Assembly (NCBI GenBank): GCA_937877545.1
Contig: CALFJE010000079.1
Coordinates: forward strand, 1 to 33,486
From: an uncultured Selenomonadales bacterium
GTDB taxonomy: Bacteria > Bacillota > Negativicutes > Selenomonadales > Selenomonadaceae
DNA: 33,486 nucleotides
Direction: 5' to 3'
Made by a program: the position numbers and the translations under genes. The notes under the pieces are model-generated. The model was not told the DNA's origin. It saw only the letters and a program-made list of their open reading frames with translations, and searched no databases. Positions within the stretch are counted from its first letter, which is position 1. Every line of letters starts with the position of its first letter. Of the stretch, positions 1 through 7,603 are shown in pieces.

Positions 1-376
1 CGGCAAGTTGGTGAATCAGTTTGAAGCGATATTGCAAGCCCGCTTGCGTCATGGGGATTTTCTCTGCAAGCTCCGTGACGGTGGCGGCAGGATTTGCCAA
101 GCCGACGTTGCGACACGTCATTTTTCGCCGAGCCGTTCGGCAAGTTGGTGAATCAGTTTGAAGCGATATTGCAAGCCCGCTTGCGTCATGGGGATTTTCT
201 CTGCAAGCTCCGTGACGGTGGCGGCAGGATTTGCCAAGCCGACGTTGCGACACGTCATTTTTCGCCGAGCCGTTCGGCAAGTTGGTGAATCAGTTTGAAG
301 CGATATTGCAAGCCCGCTTGCGTCATGGGGATTTTCTCTGCAAGCTCCGTGACGGTGGCGGTAGGATTTGCCAAGC
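1..376. repeat. Tandem 137-bp repeat made of the whiA 3' end
   Basis: Two full, identical 137-bp units lie at 1-137 and 138-274. A third, partial unit (275 to about 376) is the real 3' end of whiA. Read on the minus strand, each unit carries about the last 39 codons of whiA including the TGA stop, then a 17-nt spacer, and then re-enters whiA at the LANP codons. The two extra copies share a C/T difference from the gene at about 361 (Ala versus Thr codon). The array touches the window edge, so its full copy number is unknown. It has no spacer structure like CRISPR. No other gene is visible in 1-254. Confidence 0.9.
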
Positions 377-1130
377 GCAGGTCAATCGCCTGTTGCAAAC
401 GCTTGTTGACGGCGACGCCCGCCGCGAGGAGGATTTTAATGTCGGCAAGCTGCCCTTGCGCAATGTCGACGGCTCTGTTGAGCGAGGCGGTCTCCATGTT
501 GACGACGCGATTGACTTGCAGGCGAATCTCCTTGATGTTGCGGGCAATCTCAAAGCGTTCGACGGCATTATCCGCGCCGACCATGCCCAGAAAATCGCAA
601 ATGGCATCCGCCTCGCGCAACCAAACAAGAAACTCTTTCTTGCGCCGATAAAGCCCGCCGTTGAAGTCAAGCTTATCCAGTTGCTTGCGAATGAAATGCG
701 CCTCCGCCTCCGTCGCCACGATCTCCAACAGATATTGCCCTTCGGGACGATTGACCGTGCCCTTAGCCAAAAAGGCTCCGCGCAGATACGCAATTTTAAA
801 TCGCGTGCGCTTAAGGAATTCGTCGAGGTCGAGGGCGTCGAAGAAACTTTGCAATTCGCCCGCCGCGATAAAGCGCACGACGTAATTCATATTCTTGCGG
901 AGTTTCGTCCTGCGAATGGCGGCGACTTCGGGCTTGATAAGCGGGAAAAATTTTTTGGCAAGCTTGATAACTCTGCGGGCGACGGCGGCATTGGAAGTGG
1001 AAAACTCAAGGCGACCGTCAATTTTCTTTGCGCCAACCCGAATCAGCGCGACGAACTCGGCAATCAAACAATCGCGCTCGTCGAAACGGTGCGCCAATTC
1101 GTTTTTGACTTCCTGCGCATATGACGGCAT
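255..1130 (-). CDS. whiA: WhiA family DNA-binding regulator
   Basis: This gene encodes a 291-aa WhiA protein, a DNA-binding regulator found across Gram-positive-type bacteria that combines a LAGLIDADG-homing-endonuclease-like N-terminal part with a C-terminal helix-turn-helix. The visible HTH-type end (VTELAEKIPMTQAGLQYRF) and the N-terminus MPSYAQEVKNELAHR fit the family. The ATG at 1130 is chosen over an upstream in-frame start because AAGGAG sits about 8 nt before it and the family begins at this Met. That ribosome-binding site is formed by the last codons of yvcK (Lys-Glu-stop), and the two genes are only 4 bp apart, so translation is probably coupled. In the family, WhiA is linked to cell division and sporulation control; its targets here are unknown. 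The 3' end is repeated in tandem downstream. Confidence 0.95.
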   Translation of the reverse strand: MPSYAQEVKNELAHRFDERDCLIAEFVALIRVGAKKIDGRLEFSTSNAAVARRVIKLAKKFFPLIKPEVAAIRRTKLRKNMNYVVRFIAAGELQSFFDALDLDEFLKRTRFKIAYLRGAFLAKGTVNRPEGQYLLEIVATEAEAHFIRKQLDKLDFNGGLYRRKKEFLVWLREADAICDFLGMVGADNAVERFEIARNIKEIRLQVNRVVNMETASLNRAVDIAQGQLADIKILLAAGVAVNKRLQQAIDLRLANPTATVTELAEKIPMTQAGLQYRFKLIHQLAERLGEK

Positions 1131-1134
1131 TATC

Positions 1135-2424
1135 CTACTCCTTGGTTCCAAAGCTGTAAATAATTTTCATGACGGCGGCGCAAAGTTTATCGGGGTCGTG
1201 ACGCCCCGCCTCGCGCTCGCTCATTAAATCCGCCTTGATAAGCCCGCAACCCAGCGCGTTGACTTTATCCTCGTCAATCTCAACCGGCGTCGCGCCGGTG
1301 CCGCGCCACATGCTGTCGGGTATCGGCGCGGAGTTGACAAGCACATAGTCAATCGTGCCGTGCCCTGTGTGGTCAAGAATCGCCTTTGCGTGACGGGACG
1401 CCGTGTAATTATCGGTTTCGCCGGGTTGCGTCAGCACGTTGCAGATATAAATTTTAATCGCCTTGGACTTCTTTAGGGCTTGCGCCACGCCGTCAACCAA
1501 AAGGTTCGGCATGATACTGGTATACAAACTGCCGGGACCGAGGATAATGGCGTCGGCGGATTCAATCGCCTCAATCGCGGCGGGGACGGCGGGAACTTTT
1601 TTAGGGAAAAGTTGAACGCGGCGAATCGTCTTGTGAGCTTCGGGGATTTGAGATTCGCCTTCGACTACGGTGCCGTCGGTCATTAGCGCATCAAGGCGCA
1701 CGTGTTCCTTGCTTGCGGGTATCACACGCCCTTTGACTGCCAAAACTTTTGACGACTCCTTGAGCGCGGTCTCCATGTCGCCCGTTACCTCGTTCATCGC
1801 CGCGATAAACAAATTGCCGAAGCTGTGCCCTGCAAGCGCGGTGTCGCCCTCGAATCGGTATTGGAAAAGTTTCTCCATAAGCGGTTCGGTGTCGGCAAGG
1901 GCTACCAGACAATTTCGCAAGTCACCCGGCGGGATTATGCCAAGCTCCTCGCGTAAACGCCCCGAAGAGCCGCCGTCGTCGGCAACAGTCACCACCGCCG
2001 AAACGTTGTTGGTTGCAGTCTTTATCCCGCGCAGAAGGACGCTAAGCCCGTGCCCGCCGCCAATCACCGTGACGGAAGGTCCGCGTCCGAGTTTGCGCTC
2101 CTGATAAATCATGTCAACCAAACTCTCCGAGCGGTCGGGGATAAGCACCGCGATAATCGAGCGGATAATCGAACGCGTCGCCCAAAGCATGATACACGAG
2201 CCGATAATCATAATGACGACGCCGACGACGGTCGTAACCATATAGTTATAGCTGCCGACCATTTGCCAGACCAGGCGGAAAATTTCCTCCTCGGCGCGCC
2301 CCAGATATTCGTAGTTAATGGCAAGTGCGCCGCCGAAGCTGAAAAGTATAACGCCGCCCGCAAACAACGTCAGCCAGCGTTTCAACTTCATGCCGGGATA
2401 GAGCCACTTCAAAAGATGAATCAT
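1135..2424 (-). CDS. yvcK: Gluconeogenesis factor YvcK (CofD-like), membrane-anchored
   Basis: This is a 429-aa YvcK/YbhK family protein. In Bacillus the family is needed for growth on gluconeogenic carbon sources and for cell shape, and it binds UDP-sugars. Two hydrophobic segments (about residues 18-38 and 58-85) precede the CofD-like Rossmann domain, which starts at VTVIGGGHGLS near residue 118. ADDGGSSGRLR, PGDLRNCL and GPGSLYTSI are typical family motifs. The N-terminal membrane part is longer than in Bacillus YvcK, a form seen in other Firmicutes. The gene starts 3 bp after rapZ stops and 4 bp before whiA, within the conserved rapZ-yvcK-whiA cluster. The ribosome-binding site (GGGAAG) is weak, which suggests coupling to rapZ. 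Confidence 0.95.
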   Translation of the reverse strand: MIHLLKWLYPGMKLKRWLTLFAGGVILFSFGGALAINYEYLGRAEEEIFRLVWQMVGSYNYMVTTVVGVVIMIIGSCIMLWATRSIIRSIIAVLIPDRSESLVDMIYQERKLGRGPSVTVIGGGHGLSVLLRGIKTATNNVSAVVTVADDGGSSGRLREELGIIPPGDLRNCLVALADTEPLMEKLFQYRFEGDTALAGHSFGNLFIAAMNEVTGDMETALKESSKVLAVKGRVIPASKEHVRLDALMTDGTVVEGESQIPEAHKTIRRVQLFPKKVPAVPAAIEAIESADAIILGPGSLYTSIMPNLLVDGVAQALKKSKAIKIYICNVLTQPGETDNYTASRHAKAILDHTGHGTIDYVLVNSAPIPDSMWRGTGATPVEIDEDKVNALGCGLIKADLMSEREAGRHDPDKLCAAVMKIIYSFGTKE

Positions 2425-2427
2425 TAT

Positions 2428-3309
2428 TTAGACTTCCCAAACGTCATTCTTCATTAAGTCGCGGTGCTCCAGATTTATTGCGTAACCCTTTTTGGCAAGG
2501 CGGTCGTAAATGTGCTTGGCGACGAAAACCGAACGGTGCATGCCGCCCGTACAGCCGACGGCGATAACCAGTTGACTTTTGCCCTCGCGAACGTATTGGG
2601 GAACGAGGAAGTCGATAAGGGCGTCGAGCCGCTTTAGATACTCCTGAGTAACGGGCTTCTCCTCGATATAGGCGGCAACTTCGGGGACGGAGCCGCTCTT
2701 GTGCCGCAACTCCTCAATGTAAAACGGATTGGGCAGAAAACGAACGTCGAGCACCATATCGGCATCGAGCGGCATACCGAACTTGAAACCGAAGGAAAGA
2801 ATTGCAATGCTCATGGTATCGCCGTCGGTCTTGCCGAAAAGCTGTTGAATTTTTTCGCGGAGTTCGGTACGCGCAAGGTTGGAGGTATCGATAATGTAAG
2901 TCGCCTTGGCGCGGACGGTTTCGAGGCGTTTGCGCTCCTTAAATACGCCGTCGGAGATACGGGTCGCGGGAGCCATGGGGTGACGGCGACGCGTCTCCTT
3001 GTAGCGGCGGATAATCACCTCGTCGGCGGCGTCCATGAACAGCATTTCGTAATCGAGATTCGCCTTGTCCATATCGTCGAGGACTTGAACGAGGTCGTCG
3101 AAGAATTCACGGCTGCGGGTGTCGACGACGAAAACCATTTTATTAAAGTGCCCTGCGGCGTGAGTGCAAAGCTCCACGAACTTGGGTATAAAGACGGGCG
3201 GGAGGTTATCGACGCAAAAATAGCCGAGGTCTTCGAGGTAGCGGCAAGTCTGCGTTTTACCGGAGCCGCTCATGCCCGTCACGATTATGATTCTGGTTTT
3301 ATCTTCCAT
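2428..3309 (-). CDS. rapZ: RapZ/YvcJ nucleotide-binding protein
   Basis: This 293-aa protein belongs to the RapZ family. In E. coli the member is an RNase E adapter controlling the small RNA GlmZ and so glucosamine-6-phosphate synthesis; Bacillus YvcJ is an ATP/GTP-binding protein. The Walker A motif GMSGSGKT lies at residues 12-19, and the C-terminal domain has the diagnostic VGCTGGMHRSV motif. The start at 3309 is supported by AAGGAG about 7 nt upstream. It is the first gene of the rapZ-yvcK-whiA cluster, and the 205-bp region upstream is full of palindromes. Because GlmZ is an enterobacterial RNA, the Bacillus-type role is the better guess for function here. Confidence 0.95.
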   Translation of the reverse strand: MEDKTRIIIVTGMSGSGKTQTCRYLEDLGYFCVDNLPPVFIPKFVELCTHAAGHFNKMVFVVDTRSREFFDDLVQVLDDMDKANLDYEMLFMDAADEVIIRRYKETRRRHPMAPATRISDGVFKERKRLETVRAKATYIIDTSNLARTELREKIQQLFGKTDGDTMSIAILSFGFKFGMPLDADMVLDVRFLPNPFYIEELRHKSGSVPEVAAYIEEKPVTQEYLKRLDALIDFLVPQYVREGKSQLVIAVGCTGGMHRSVFVAKHIYDRLAKKGYAINLEHRDLMKNDVWEV

Positions 3310-3335
3310 AGAAAACTCCTTGGGAACTGTTTTTA

Positions 3336-3359
3336 GGAGCCGTCATGGATGACGGCTCC
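3336..3359. repeat. Perfect 11-bp palindrome
   Basis: GGAGCCGTCAT at 3336-3346 and its exact complement at 3349-3359 are separated by two bases. There is no T-run on either side long enough for a standard terminator. It lies about 27 bp upstream of the rapZ start codon, so it would fold in the rapZ leader if transcription enters from further upstream. Confidence 0.75.
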
Positions 3360-3361
3360 GC

Positions 3362-3397
3362 CGCCGGCGCATTTGCGTGATGCAAATTCCGCCGGCG
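3362..3397. repeat. Nested inverted repeat
   Basis: The outer arms CGCCGGC (3362-3368) and GCCGGCG (3391-3397) enclose the inner arms ATTTGC (3371-3376) and GCAAAT (3382-3387), with loop GTGAT. It directly follows the palindrome at 3336-3359. It could be a structured leader, a protein site or a small palindromic repeat element. No T-run follows. Confidence 0.7.
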
Positions 3398-3468
3398 TCA
3401 CTACTCGAAAATCATCAGTCGGCGCGGGGCAGGACATTTACGCCCCTGCGAGGTGCCCTTTTCTTTGT

Positions 3469-3498
3469 AACTTTCTTTTGGGCAAGCAAAAGAAAGTT
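3469..3498. repeat. Perfect 11-bp inverted repeat with pyrimidine/purine arms
   Basis: AACTTTCTTTT (3469-3479) and AAAAGAAAGTT (3488-3498) flank an 8-base loop. It lies 17 bp beyond the stop codon of the HAD phosphatase gene. The stem ends in T-rich sequence on each strand, so it may act as a weak terminator for that gene, but a free U-tract is missing. Confidence 0.65.
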
Positions 3499-3514
3499 AA
3501 TTAAAGTCCACGCT

Positions 3515-4327
3515 TTAGTTAAAAGGGGGGCTGCTCAGCGCATAGTCGTAAACAGCCGCCGCGAAGCCGTCATTGTCGCAAGTGTCGGTTATAAGCTTGC
3601 ACGCCGCCTTGACGGCAGGGACGGCATTACCCATAGCCACGCCAACCCCAACGCCGGTCAACATCGCCAAATCGTTATCGGAGTCGCCAATCGCCATAAC
3701 CTGCGCGGTGTCGACGTTAAGCTTATCGGCAAGAATTTTAATCGCGCTCGCCTTGGAGACGCCCCGCGCCATAAACTCAACGAAACGCGGAGCCGACCTG
3801 GTAACCTCGACTTGTCCGCCGAAAATACTTTCAAGCTCGGCAAGCCGCGCCGCCGTCTCGTCGGGGGTGTCAGCTATGCTCAAAAGCTTGGTAATGCCCT
3901 CGACGCGTTCGCGTAAGCCCGACCAGCCGACCTCGACCGCCTCAACCTTTTGCGCGTCCTCGTAATATTTGGCGCAATCGTTGCGTTCGGGCACGTAAAG
4001 CACATCGTCAACGTAGCTCTGCAAATGCCAACCGCGCTCCTCAAAGAAATTCATCAAGCGGAGAGCGTCGGGCGCGTCCAGGTATCGCGTATGAAGGACT
4101 TCGCCCGCCGAGGACTTTATCAGCGCACCGTTGTAGGCGATTATCGGCACGGGCACTTTTAATTGAGCCGCCACCGGCAACGCCGCCCGATACATTCTGC
4201 CCGTAGCTATGGCGACTTCGATTCCCGCTCGCCGCATAGCCTGTACCGCCGCGATATTTTTTTCGGAGACGCGTCCGCCCGCAGGCATCAACGTCCCGTC
4301 TATGTCAGTCACAAACAGCTTTATCAT
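3515..4327 (-). CDS. Cof-type HAD-IIB family sugar-phosphatase-like hydrolase
   Basis: This gene encodes a roughly 270-aa HAD-superfamily hydrolase of the Cof subfamily, cytosolic Mg-dependent phosphatases of sugar phosphates and related small molecules. Motif I is DIDGTL at about residues 8-13, with the nucleophile and acid-base aspartates; motif II is IATGR; motif IV is GDSDNDLAML near the C-terminus. The C2-type cap between them fits HAD-IIB. The ATG at 4327 is preferred because GGAGGG lies 11 nt upstream; an in-frame GTG at 4336 would be only about 2 nt from that site. The exact substrate cannot be read from sequence. It is on the same strand as rapZ but is separated from it by 205 bp of palindromes, so cotranscription is uncertain. 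Confidence 0.9.
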   Translation of the reverse strand: MIKLFVTDIDGTLMPAGGRVSEKNIAAVQAMRRAGIEVAIATGRMYRAALPVAAQLKVPVPIIAYNGALIKSSAGEVLHTRYLDAPDALRLMNFFEERGWHLQSYVDDVLYVPERNDCAKYYEDAQKVEAVEVGWSGLRERVEGITKLLSIADTPDETAARLAELESIFGGQVEVTRSAPRFVEFMARGVSKASAIKILADKLNVDTAQVMAIGDSDNDLAMLTGVGVGVAMGNAVPAVKAACKLITDTCDNDGFAAAVYDYALSSPPFN

Positions 4328-4361
4328 TGCCGACACTTCCCTCCGTTGAAATTACCCGCCG

Positions 4362-4390
4362 ATTATATCAGACCTTAGCGCAAAAACAAA
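4362..4390 (-). promoter_or_regulatory. Putative sigma-70 promoter for the HAD gene
   Basis: On the minus strand an extended -10 box TGATATAAT (TATAAT at 4362-4367) lies 34 bp before the gene start. A weak -35 (TTGTTT) is found 16 bp upstream of it. The identical decamer TGATATAATC is used at 24001-24010 before another minus-strand gene. Confidence 0.6.
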
Positions 4391-4422
4391 TGCCGCCGCG
4401 CCCGAAATTTTTTTACTAAAGT

Positions 4423-4451
4423 TTTACATAACCATTGCCGATTGATATATT
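4423..4451 (+). promoter_or_regulatory. Putative sigma-70 promoter of giant protein gene 1
   Basis: TTTACA (4423-4428), a 17-bp spacer and TATATT (4446-4451) make a near-consensus sigma-70 promoter. The expected start is close to 4458, giving a leader of only about 20 nt before the ATG. Confidence 0.7.
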
Positions 4452-4478
4452 GTATCAAACATTAAGGAGTTGGTCTTT

Positions 4479-7400
4479 ATGACGACGATAATTTTCGACC
4501 TGCAACGTTTTGACGGTCCGCCCGATATGCCCGGCGGCGAAGGCGGCGGAGGCAATCCTCCTGACGGCGGCGGCGGTGAAAGCGGCGGAGGCTCCTCCTC
4601 AAGCTCCGTGACTTACAGCGCGGCAAACTCAATCACCTCGGCGGGCACCTATTCCAATCAAACTTATACCTCCTCGACTGCCGACGAAAATTCCGTGCTC
4701 GTATCGCTGGCGTCGGGTACCGTCAACCTGGTTAATCCCACCGTCACGAAGAGCGGCGACTCCGACGGCGGCGATAATTGCAATTTCTACGGCATCAATT
4801 CGGGCGTCATGGCAATGGGCGGCGGCACCGTCTCAATCACGGGCGGAACCGTAACCGCCACAGCCAAGGGCGCGAACGGCGTTTTCAGCTACGGCGGCAA
4901 CGGCGGCACCAACGGCGCGGCGGGCGACGGCACCACAGTCATTATCTCCGACGTGACGATAAACACCACGGGCGATAACGGCGGCGGTATCATGACAACC
5001 GGCGGCGGCGTCACCAAGGCAAGCAACTTAACCATAACCACGACCGGCAACAGCTCCGCACCGATTCGCACCGACAGAGGCGGCGGCTCCGTCACCGTGG
5101 AGGGCGGCTCCTACACCTCAAGCGGCACAGGCTCCCCTGCGATTTACTCAACCGCCGACATCGTTGTTTCCGACGCTTCGCTTACGTCCAATCACTCCGA
5201 GGGCGTCTGTATCGAAGGGCAAAACTCCGTTGCGTTGACTAACTGCACGCTGAGCGCAAGCAACGACTCAATCAACGGCAATGCCACCTTCAGCGACGCG
5301 GTTATTTTGTACCAATCGCAATCGGGCGACGCCGCCGACGGCACCTCAACTTTTAGTATGACGGGCGGCAAACTCGTCAACAAGCTGGGGCACGTCTTCC
5401 ACGTCACGAACACGACCGCAGTTATCAACCTAAACGGCGTAACGATTGAGGACAGCGGCGACGGCGTACTTTTATCGGTTTGCGACGACGGCTGGAGCGG
5501 AGCCTCCAATATCGCCACGCTGAACGCAAGCGGGCAAACTCTTGAAGGCGATATTCTTGTCGGCGACGATTCGACCTTGACGCTTAATATTTCCGATTCG
5601 TCGACGTTCACGGGCAACGTAAGCGGCTCCATAACCAACGCCAAAGGTACCTCCGTATCAACGACCGTCGGCACCGTAAACGTAAGCCTGGACGCCTCCA
5701 GCAAATGGTACCTCGAAGGCGATACTTATATCACGAGCTTTGAGGGCACGGCAGCGAACGTCATCACGGGCAACTATACGCTTTACGTCAACAACGTCGC
5801 GCTCGACGGCACCTCAACCACCGACGACGGCGGCGATTCACTCCTTATCACGCTCACGGCGGGCGATGATACCTATTCCAACACCGTCGACAGCGCGACC
5901 ATTGACGCGGGCGACGGCAACGATTCTATCAGCAACAGCGGCGCAAATGTTTCTATCGACGCGGGCACAGGCAATGATACAATCGTCAGCACAGGCGACC
6001 TTGCAACCATCGACGGCGGCGCAGGCAACGACCTTATCGGTAACGGCAGCGACTCCGTGTTTATTGACGGCAACGACGGCGACGATACAATTGTTAATCA
6101 GGCAGGCTCCCACGTAACGATACAGGCGGGCGCAGGTGCCGACACCGTCTATAACGCTCAAGGCGATAACCTCAGCATAAGCGGCGGCGAAGGCAATGAT
6201 TCAATTACCAACTACGGCGACAGCGTTTCAATCGACGCGGGCGCGGGTAACGATGAAATTAACAACTACGGCGCAAACGTTTCAATCGACGCGGGCGCGG
6301 GTGACGATTCGCTCATTAACGCAGGCGACAACGCAACCCTCGACGGCGGCGCGGGCGCAGACTTTATCGGAAATATCGGCGACAGCGTAACAATCGACAG
6401 CGGCGCAGGCAACGATTCAATTACCAACATGGGCACAAAGACGTTTGTCGATTTGGGCGACGGCGACGATTACATTTATAACGCCGCGACCTTCGATGAC
6501 AACAACAGCTTAACCGCGACGCCCGATAACGTCACAATCAGCGGCGGCTCCGGCGCAGATTATATTGTCAACGAATACGGCGAGGCTGTCAGCATAAGCG
6601 GCGGTGCAGGCGCGGATTCAATCGGAAACTTTGGCGATAATGCAACGTTGACGGGCGGCGACGGCGACGATTACCTCGAAATTGACGCCTCCAACGTCCT
6701 GATTCAATACACCTCAGGCGAAGGCAACGATTCCATCAGCGGCTTCAACGAAACTTCCACGCTTTCAATCAGCGGCGACGCCTATTCTACGGCAGTAAGC
6801 GGCGACAATGTGCTGGTTACCATTGGCGACGCAACAATCACCCTGCTCGGCGCGGCAAGCTTAGACGCCGTGAACATCGACGGCGAGGAACTCCAAACCT
6901 CCGTGACTTTGACAAATTCCGACAGCGTAAAGGTAACGCTTGACTCTGCGATTATAACGGCGGACGCTTCGGCGCGCACGAAACCCCTCGTTATCGTCGG
7001 CAACGCTTTGGACAATGTCATAAACGGCAGCAAAAGCACCGATTTGATTCAGGGCGGCAACGGCGCGGATTCAATCAACGGCGGTTTGGGCAACGATAAG
7101 ATTTGGGGCGGCTTGGGCAATGATACGCTCCTTGGCAACGCCGGCAATGATTATCTGGACGGCGGCGGTTGGCGCGATAAGATTTACGGCGGCTCAGGCA
7201 ATGACACCTTGATTGGCGGCAAGGGTAACGATTCGCTCTGGGGCGGCGCAGGTGCCGATACTTTCATCTATGCCGAGGGCGACGGCAACGACAAAATCTA
7301 CGGCTTTGAGGTCAGCGATTCGCTCCAAATCACGGGCGACTGGTCGGCTAACTACTACAGTGCTTCGGGGCGTATCTTCTTCACGGTCGGCGATACCTTC

Positions 7401-7493
7401 GGCGCGATTATCCTTGAAAACTCCACCGCCACGACTTACAACATTAACGGTGAGGCTTATCAAGTCAGCGGCTCCACGTTAGCCAAGAAATAA
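4479..7493 (+). CDS. Giant RTX-like beta-solenoid surface/secreted protein 1
   Basis: This 1004-aa acidic protein has a composite build. Residues 1-12 are a short tag (MTTIIFDLQRFD), followed by a Gly/Pro/Ser-rich linker. Residues about 46-440 form a Thr/Ser/Asn-rich repeat region resembling right-handed beta-helix adhesins. Residues about 457-737 are 18-residue repeats alternating GxGND and NxGxN turns. One haemolysin-related-type module (GEGNDSISGF...) lies at about 740-797, then the ADASART/IVGN motif, canonical RTX nonapeptides (about 850-930) and the conserved C-terminal cap ending AKK. The start is the ATG at 4479, with AAGGAG 9 nt upstream, rather than the TTG at 4470. No cleavable signal peptide is visible. 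Type I secretion is inferred from the RTX repeats and the lack of a signal peptide; no transporter genes are present. A role as adhesin or surface layer is a guess. Confidence 0.85.
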   Translation: MTTIIFDLQRFDGPPDMPGGEGGGGNPPDGGGGESGGGSSSSSVTYSAANSITSAGTYSNQTYTSSTADENSVLVSLASGTVNLVNPTVTKSGDSDGGDNCNFYGINSGVMAMGGGTVSITGGTVTATAKGANGVFSYGGNGGTNGAAGDGTTVIISDVTINTTGDNGGGIMTTGGGVTKASNLTITTTGNSSAPIRTDRGGGSVTVEGGSYTSSGTGSPAIYSTADIVVSDASLTSNHSEGVCIEGQNSVALTNCTLSASNDSINGNATFSDAVILYQSQSGDAADGTSTFSMTGGKLVNKLGHVFHVTNTTAVINLNGVTIEDSGDGVLLSVCDDGWSGASNIATLNASGQTLEGDILVGDDSTLTLNISDSSTFTGNVSGSITNAKGTSVSTTVGTVNVSLDASSKWYLEGDTYITSFEGTAANVITGNYTLYVNNVALDGTSTTDDGGDSLLITLTAGDDTYSNTVDSATIDAGDGNDSISNSGANVSIDAGTGNDTIVSTGDLATIDGGAGNDLIGNGSDSVFIDGNDGDDTIVNQAGSHVTIQAGAGADTVYNAQGDNLSISGGEGNDSITNYGDSVSIDAGAGNDEINNYGANVSIDAGAGDDSLINAGDNATLDGGAGADFIGNIGDSVTIDSGAGNDSITNMGTKTFVDLGDGDDYIYNAATFDDNNSLTATPDNVTISGGSGADYIVNEYGEAVSISGGAGADSIGNFGDNATLTGGDGDDYLEIDASNVLIQYTSGEGNDSISGFNETSTLSISGDAYSTAVSGDNVLVTIGDATITLLGAASLDAVNIDGEELQTSVTLTNSDSVKVTLDSAIITADASARTKPLVIVGNALDNVINGSKSTDLIQGGNGADSINGGLGNDKIWGGLGNDTLLGNAGNDYLDGGGWRDKIYGGSGNDTLIGGKGNDSLWGGAGADTFIYAEGDGNDKIYGFEVSDSLQITGDWSANYYSASGRIFFTVGDTFGAIILENSTATTYNINGEAYQVSGSTLAKK

Positions 7494-7517
7494 TTCTGCG
7501 CGGCTTTAAAATTTTTT

Positions 7518-7541
7518 CCCGTCAACAGGCGGGATTTTTTT
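7518..7541 (+). terminator. Rho-independent terminator after giant protein gene 1
   Basis: CCCGTC, loop AACA and GGCGGG form a six-pair stem (one G-U pair) at 7518-7533, followed by seven T residues. It closely resembles the terminator after giant protein gene 3 at 32950. Confidence 0.85.
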
Positions 7542-7548
7542 GTTTACG

Positions 7549-7554
7549 TATAAT
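7549..7554 (+). promoter_or_regulatory. Possible -10 box of giant protein gene 2
   Basis: TATAAT sits 8 bp after the terminator T-run and 49 bp before the ATG of gene 2. No convincing -35 hexamer is found at normal spacing, so the assignment is tentative. Confidence 0.35.
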
Positions 7555-7603
7555 CAAGGCACAGGGAAAATTTTTCGGGTTACGTGAGGGGAGAGATTTT
7601 TTC

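Noticed and set aside
1..376. Repeats at the window start as a CRISPR array
   Set aside because: The period is 137 bp with no short repeat plus unique spacer structure, and the units are copies of whiA coding sequence.
231..1124. Long plus-strand open frame opposite whiA
   Set aside because: It is antisense to a firmly identified gene and has no recognisable protein features or ribosome-binding site.
4470..4478. TTG at 4470 as start of giant protein 1
   Set aside because: It lies next to the AAGGAG site itself; the ATG at 4479 has correct spacing and starts the FDLQRF tag.
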